NCBI RefSeq assembly: GCF_046600715.1
Contig: NZ_JBJMAV010000001.1
Span: forward strand, 310,001-374,000
Length of the DNA: 64,000 bases
DNA from: Lysobacter_C viscosus
Lineage (GTDB): Bacteria; Pseudomonadota; Gammaproteobacteria; Xanthomonadales; Xanthomonadaceae
Direction of reading: 5' to 3'
Both the position numbers and the translations under genes were made by a program. Positions 63,367 through 64,000 of this stretch are shown here, piece after piece (position 1 is the stretch's first letter; each line of letters opens with the position of its first letter). The notes below the pieces were generated by a model that searched no databases, was not told where the DNA came from, and worked only from the letters and a program-made list of their open reading frames with translations.

Positions 63367-64000
63367 ATGGCCCGACCCACCTCCGCCACCATCCACACCG
63401 ACGCGCTGCGCCACAACCTGGGCCAGTTGCGTGCCCGCGCGCCTGCCAGCCGGGTGATGGCGGTGGTCAAGGCCGACGGCTACGGCCATGGCCTGGAGCG
63501 GGTGGCCCGTGCGCTGGGCGCGGCCGATGCCTTCGGCGTGGCCGCGTTGTCGGACGCCGAGCGGCTGCGGGCGGCCGGCTTGTCGCAACCCATCGTGCTG
63601 CTGTCGGGCATCAACGAGCCCGACGACATCGCCCGCGTCCGCGAACTGGGCGTGGAGTCGGTGGTGCACCACCACAGCCAGCTGGAGATGCTGGAGCAGG
63701 CGCCTGCCGGCCCGGCCGTGCGGTGCTGGTTGAAGGTCGACTCGGGCATGCACCGGCTGGGCTTCCCGCCCGGGGCCGTGCGCGATGCGCATGCCCGGCT
63801 GGAAGCGGCCGCGGCGGTGGCCGACGGCATCGTGCTGATGAACCACTTCGCCAGTTCCGACGAGTTCGAGGGCGACAGCGGCGCCGGCCAGCAGACCCGC
63901 GAGCAGCTGCGGGTGTTCGCCGAGGCGACTGCCGGGCTGCCCGGTGCGCGGTCGCTGGCCAACTCCGCCGGCGTGCTGGGCTGGCCGCAGGCCCACGCCG
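63367..64000 (+). CDS. alr: alanine racemase, N-terminal part
   Basis: PLP enzyme making D-alanine for peptidoglycan. The first 211 codons are in the window; the frame runs off the end, so the catalytic Tyr of the C-terminal domain is not seen. MAVVKADGYGHGLERVARAL carries the PLP-binding Lys, then GVAALSDAERLRAAG, LKVDSGMHRLGF and NSAGVLGWP match Alr. The ATG lies 52 bp after dnaB. With ald it makes two alanine-metabolising genes in the window. Confidence 0.93.
   Translation, partial: MARPTSATIHTDALRHNLGQLRARAPASRVMAVVKADGYGHGLERVARALGAADAFGVAALSDAERLRAAGLSQPIVLLSGINEPDDIARVRELGVESVVHHHSQLEMLEQAPAGPAVRCWLKVDSGMHRLGFPPGAVRDAHARLEAAAAVADGIVLMNHFASSDEFEGDSGAGQQTREQLRVFAEATAGLPGARSLANSAGVLGWPQAHA

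Overview
The window is a GC-rich (about two thirds G+C) bacterial chromosome segment. Gene content and order point to a gammaproteobacterium of the Xanthomonadaceae (Lysobacter/Luteimonas/Xanthomonas relatives). The indicators are clpS-clpA-infA-aat next to trxB-ald-ftsK-lolA-rarA, comEC-exbB-exbD-msbA-lpxK-kdsB, uvrC-pgsA-tRNA-Gly-tRNA-Cys, and an sdhCDAB operon preceded by a DUF1674 gene. Genus is inference. Coding is dense on both strands, with many 4-bp stop/start overlaps and several GTG or TTG starts. I see no phage, insertion sequence, CRISPR array or rRNA; this is mainly core chromosome.

Layout. 1-8657: a truncated M3 peptidase, a glutathione peroxidase, ferredoxin-NADP reductase, an overlapping UbiB-kinase/App1-phosphatase pair, a DUF488 protein and an ABC exporter. 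8957-17920: class I fumarase, a REP-like repeat cluster, patatin and phospholipase-D-type lipid enzymes, small membrane and envelope proteins (two with glycine zippers), a membrane-anchored class II cytochrome c, TcdA and TatD. 18062-22175: glutaryl-CoA dehydrogenase, an acetyltransferase and an unusual fused alpha+beta E1 dehydrogenase. 22360-28193: succinate dehydrogenase with several assembly or repair factors nearby (YgfZ, an SDHAF4-like protein, SdhE and YgfX). 28218-37775: a probable transcription unit for envelope biogenesis and DNA uptake (LolC/E-LolD, ComEC, ExbBD, MsbA, LpxK, KdsB, a tyrosine phosphatase). 37987-40838: uvrC, pgsA, tRNA-Gly(GCC), tRNA-Cys(GCA). 40982-46634 (minus): aconitase, then nudJ-mnmA-hflD behind a secreted protein. 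46737-51743: the N-degron set clpS-clpA and aat with infA. 51909-59923: trxB, ald with a structured terminator-bearing leader, ftsK, lolA, a secreted unknown and rarA. 60309-64000: rpsF-rpsR-rplI, dnaB with a perfect DnaA box upstream, and the start of alr.

Functional links. Fumarase, aconitase and succinate dehydrogenase provide three TCA steps. LolC/E-LolD with LolA, MsbA-LpxK-KdsB, PgsA and the cardiolipin-synthase-like enzyme all serve envelope lipid or lipoprotein assembly. ClpS, ClpA and Aat form a tagging and degradation route.

No wholly new multi-gene system is evident. The best leads are the attenuator- or sRNA-like element between trxB and ald, the orphan fused E1 with a non-canonical thiamine motif, the crowding of SDH maturation factors, a six-copy 14-bp tandem repeat after ftsK, and the REP-like inverted repeats.
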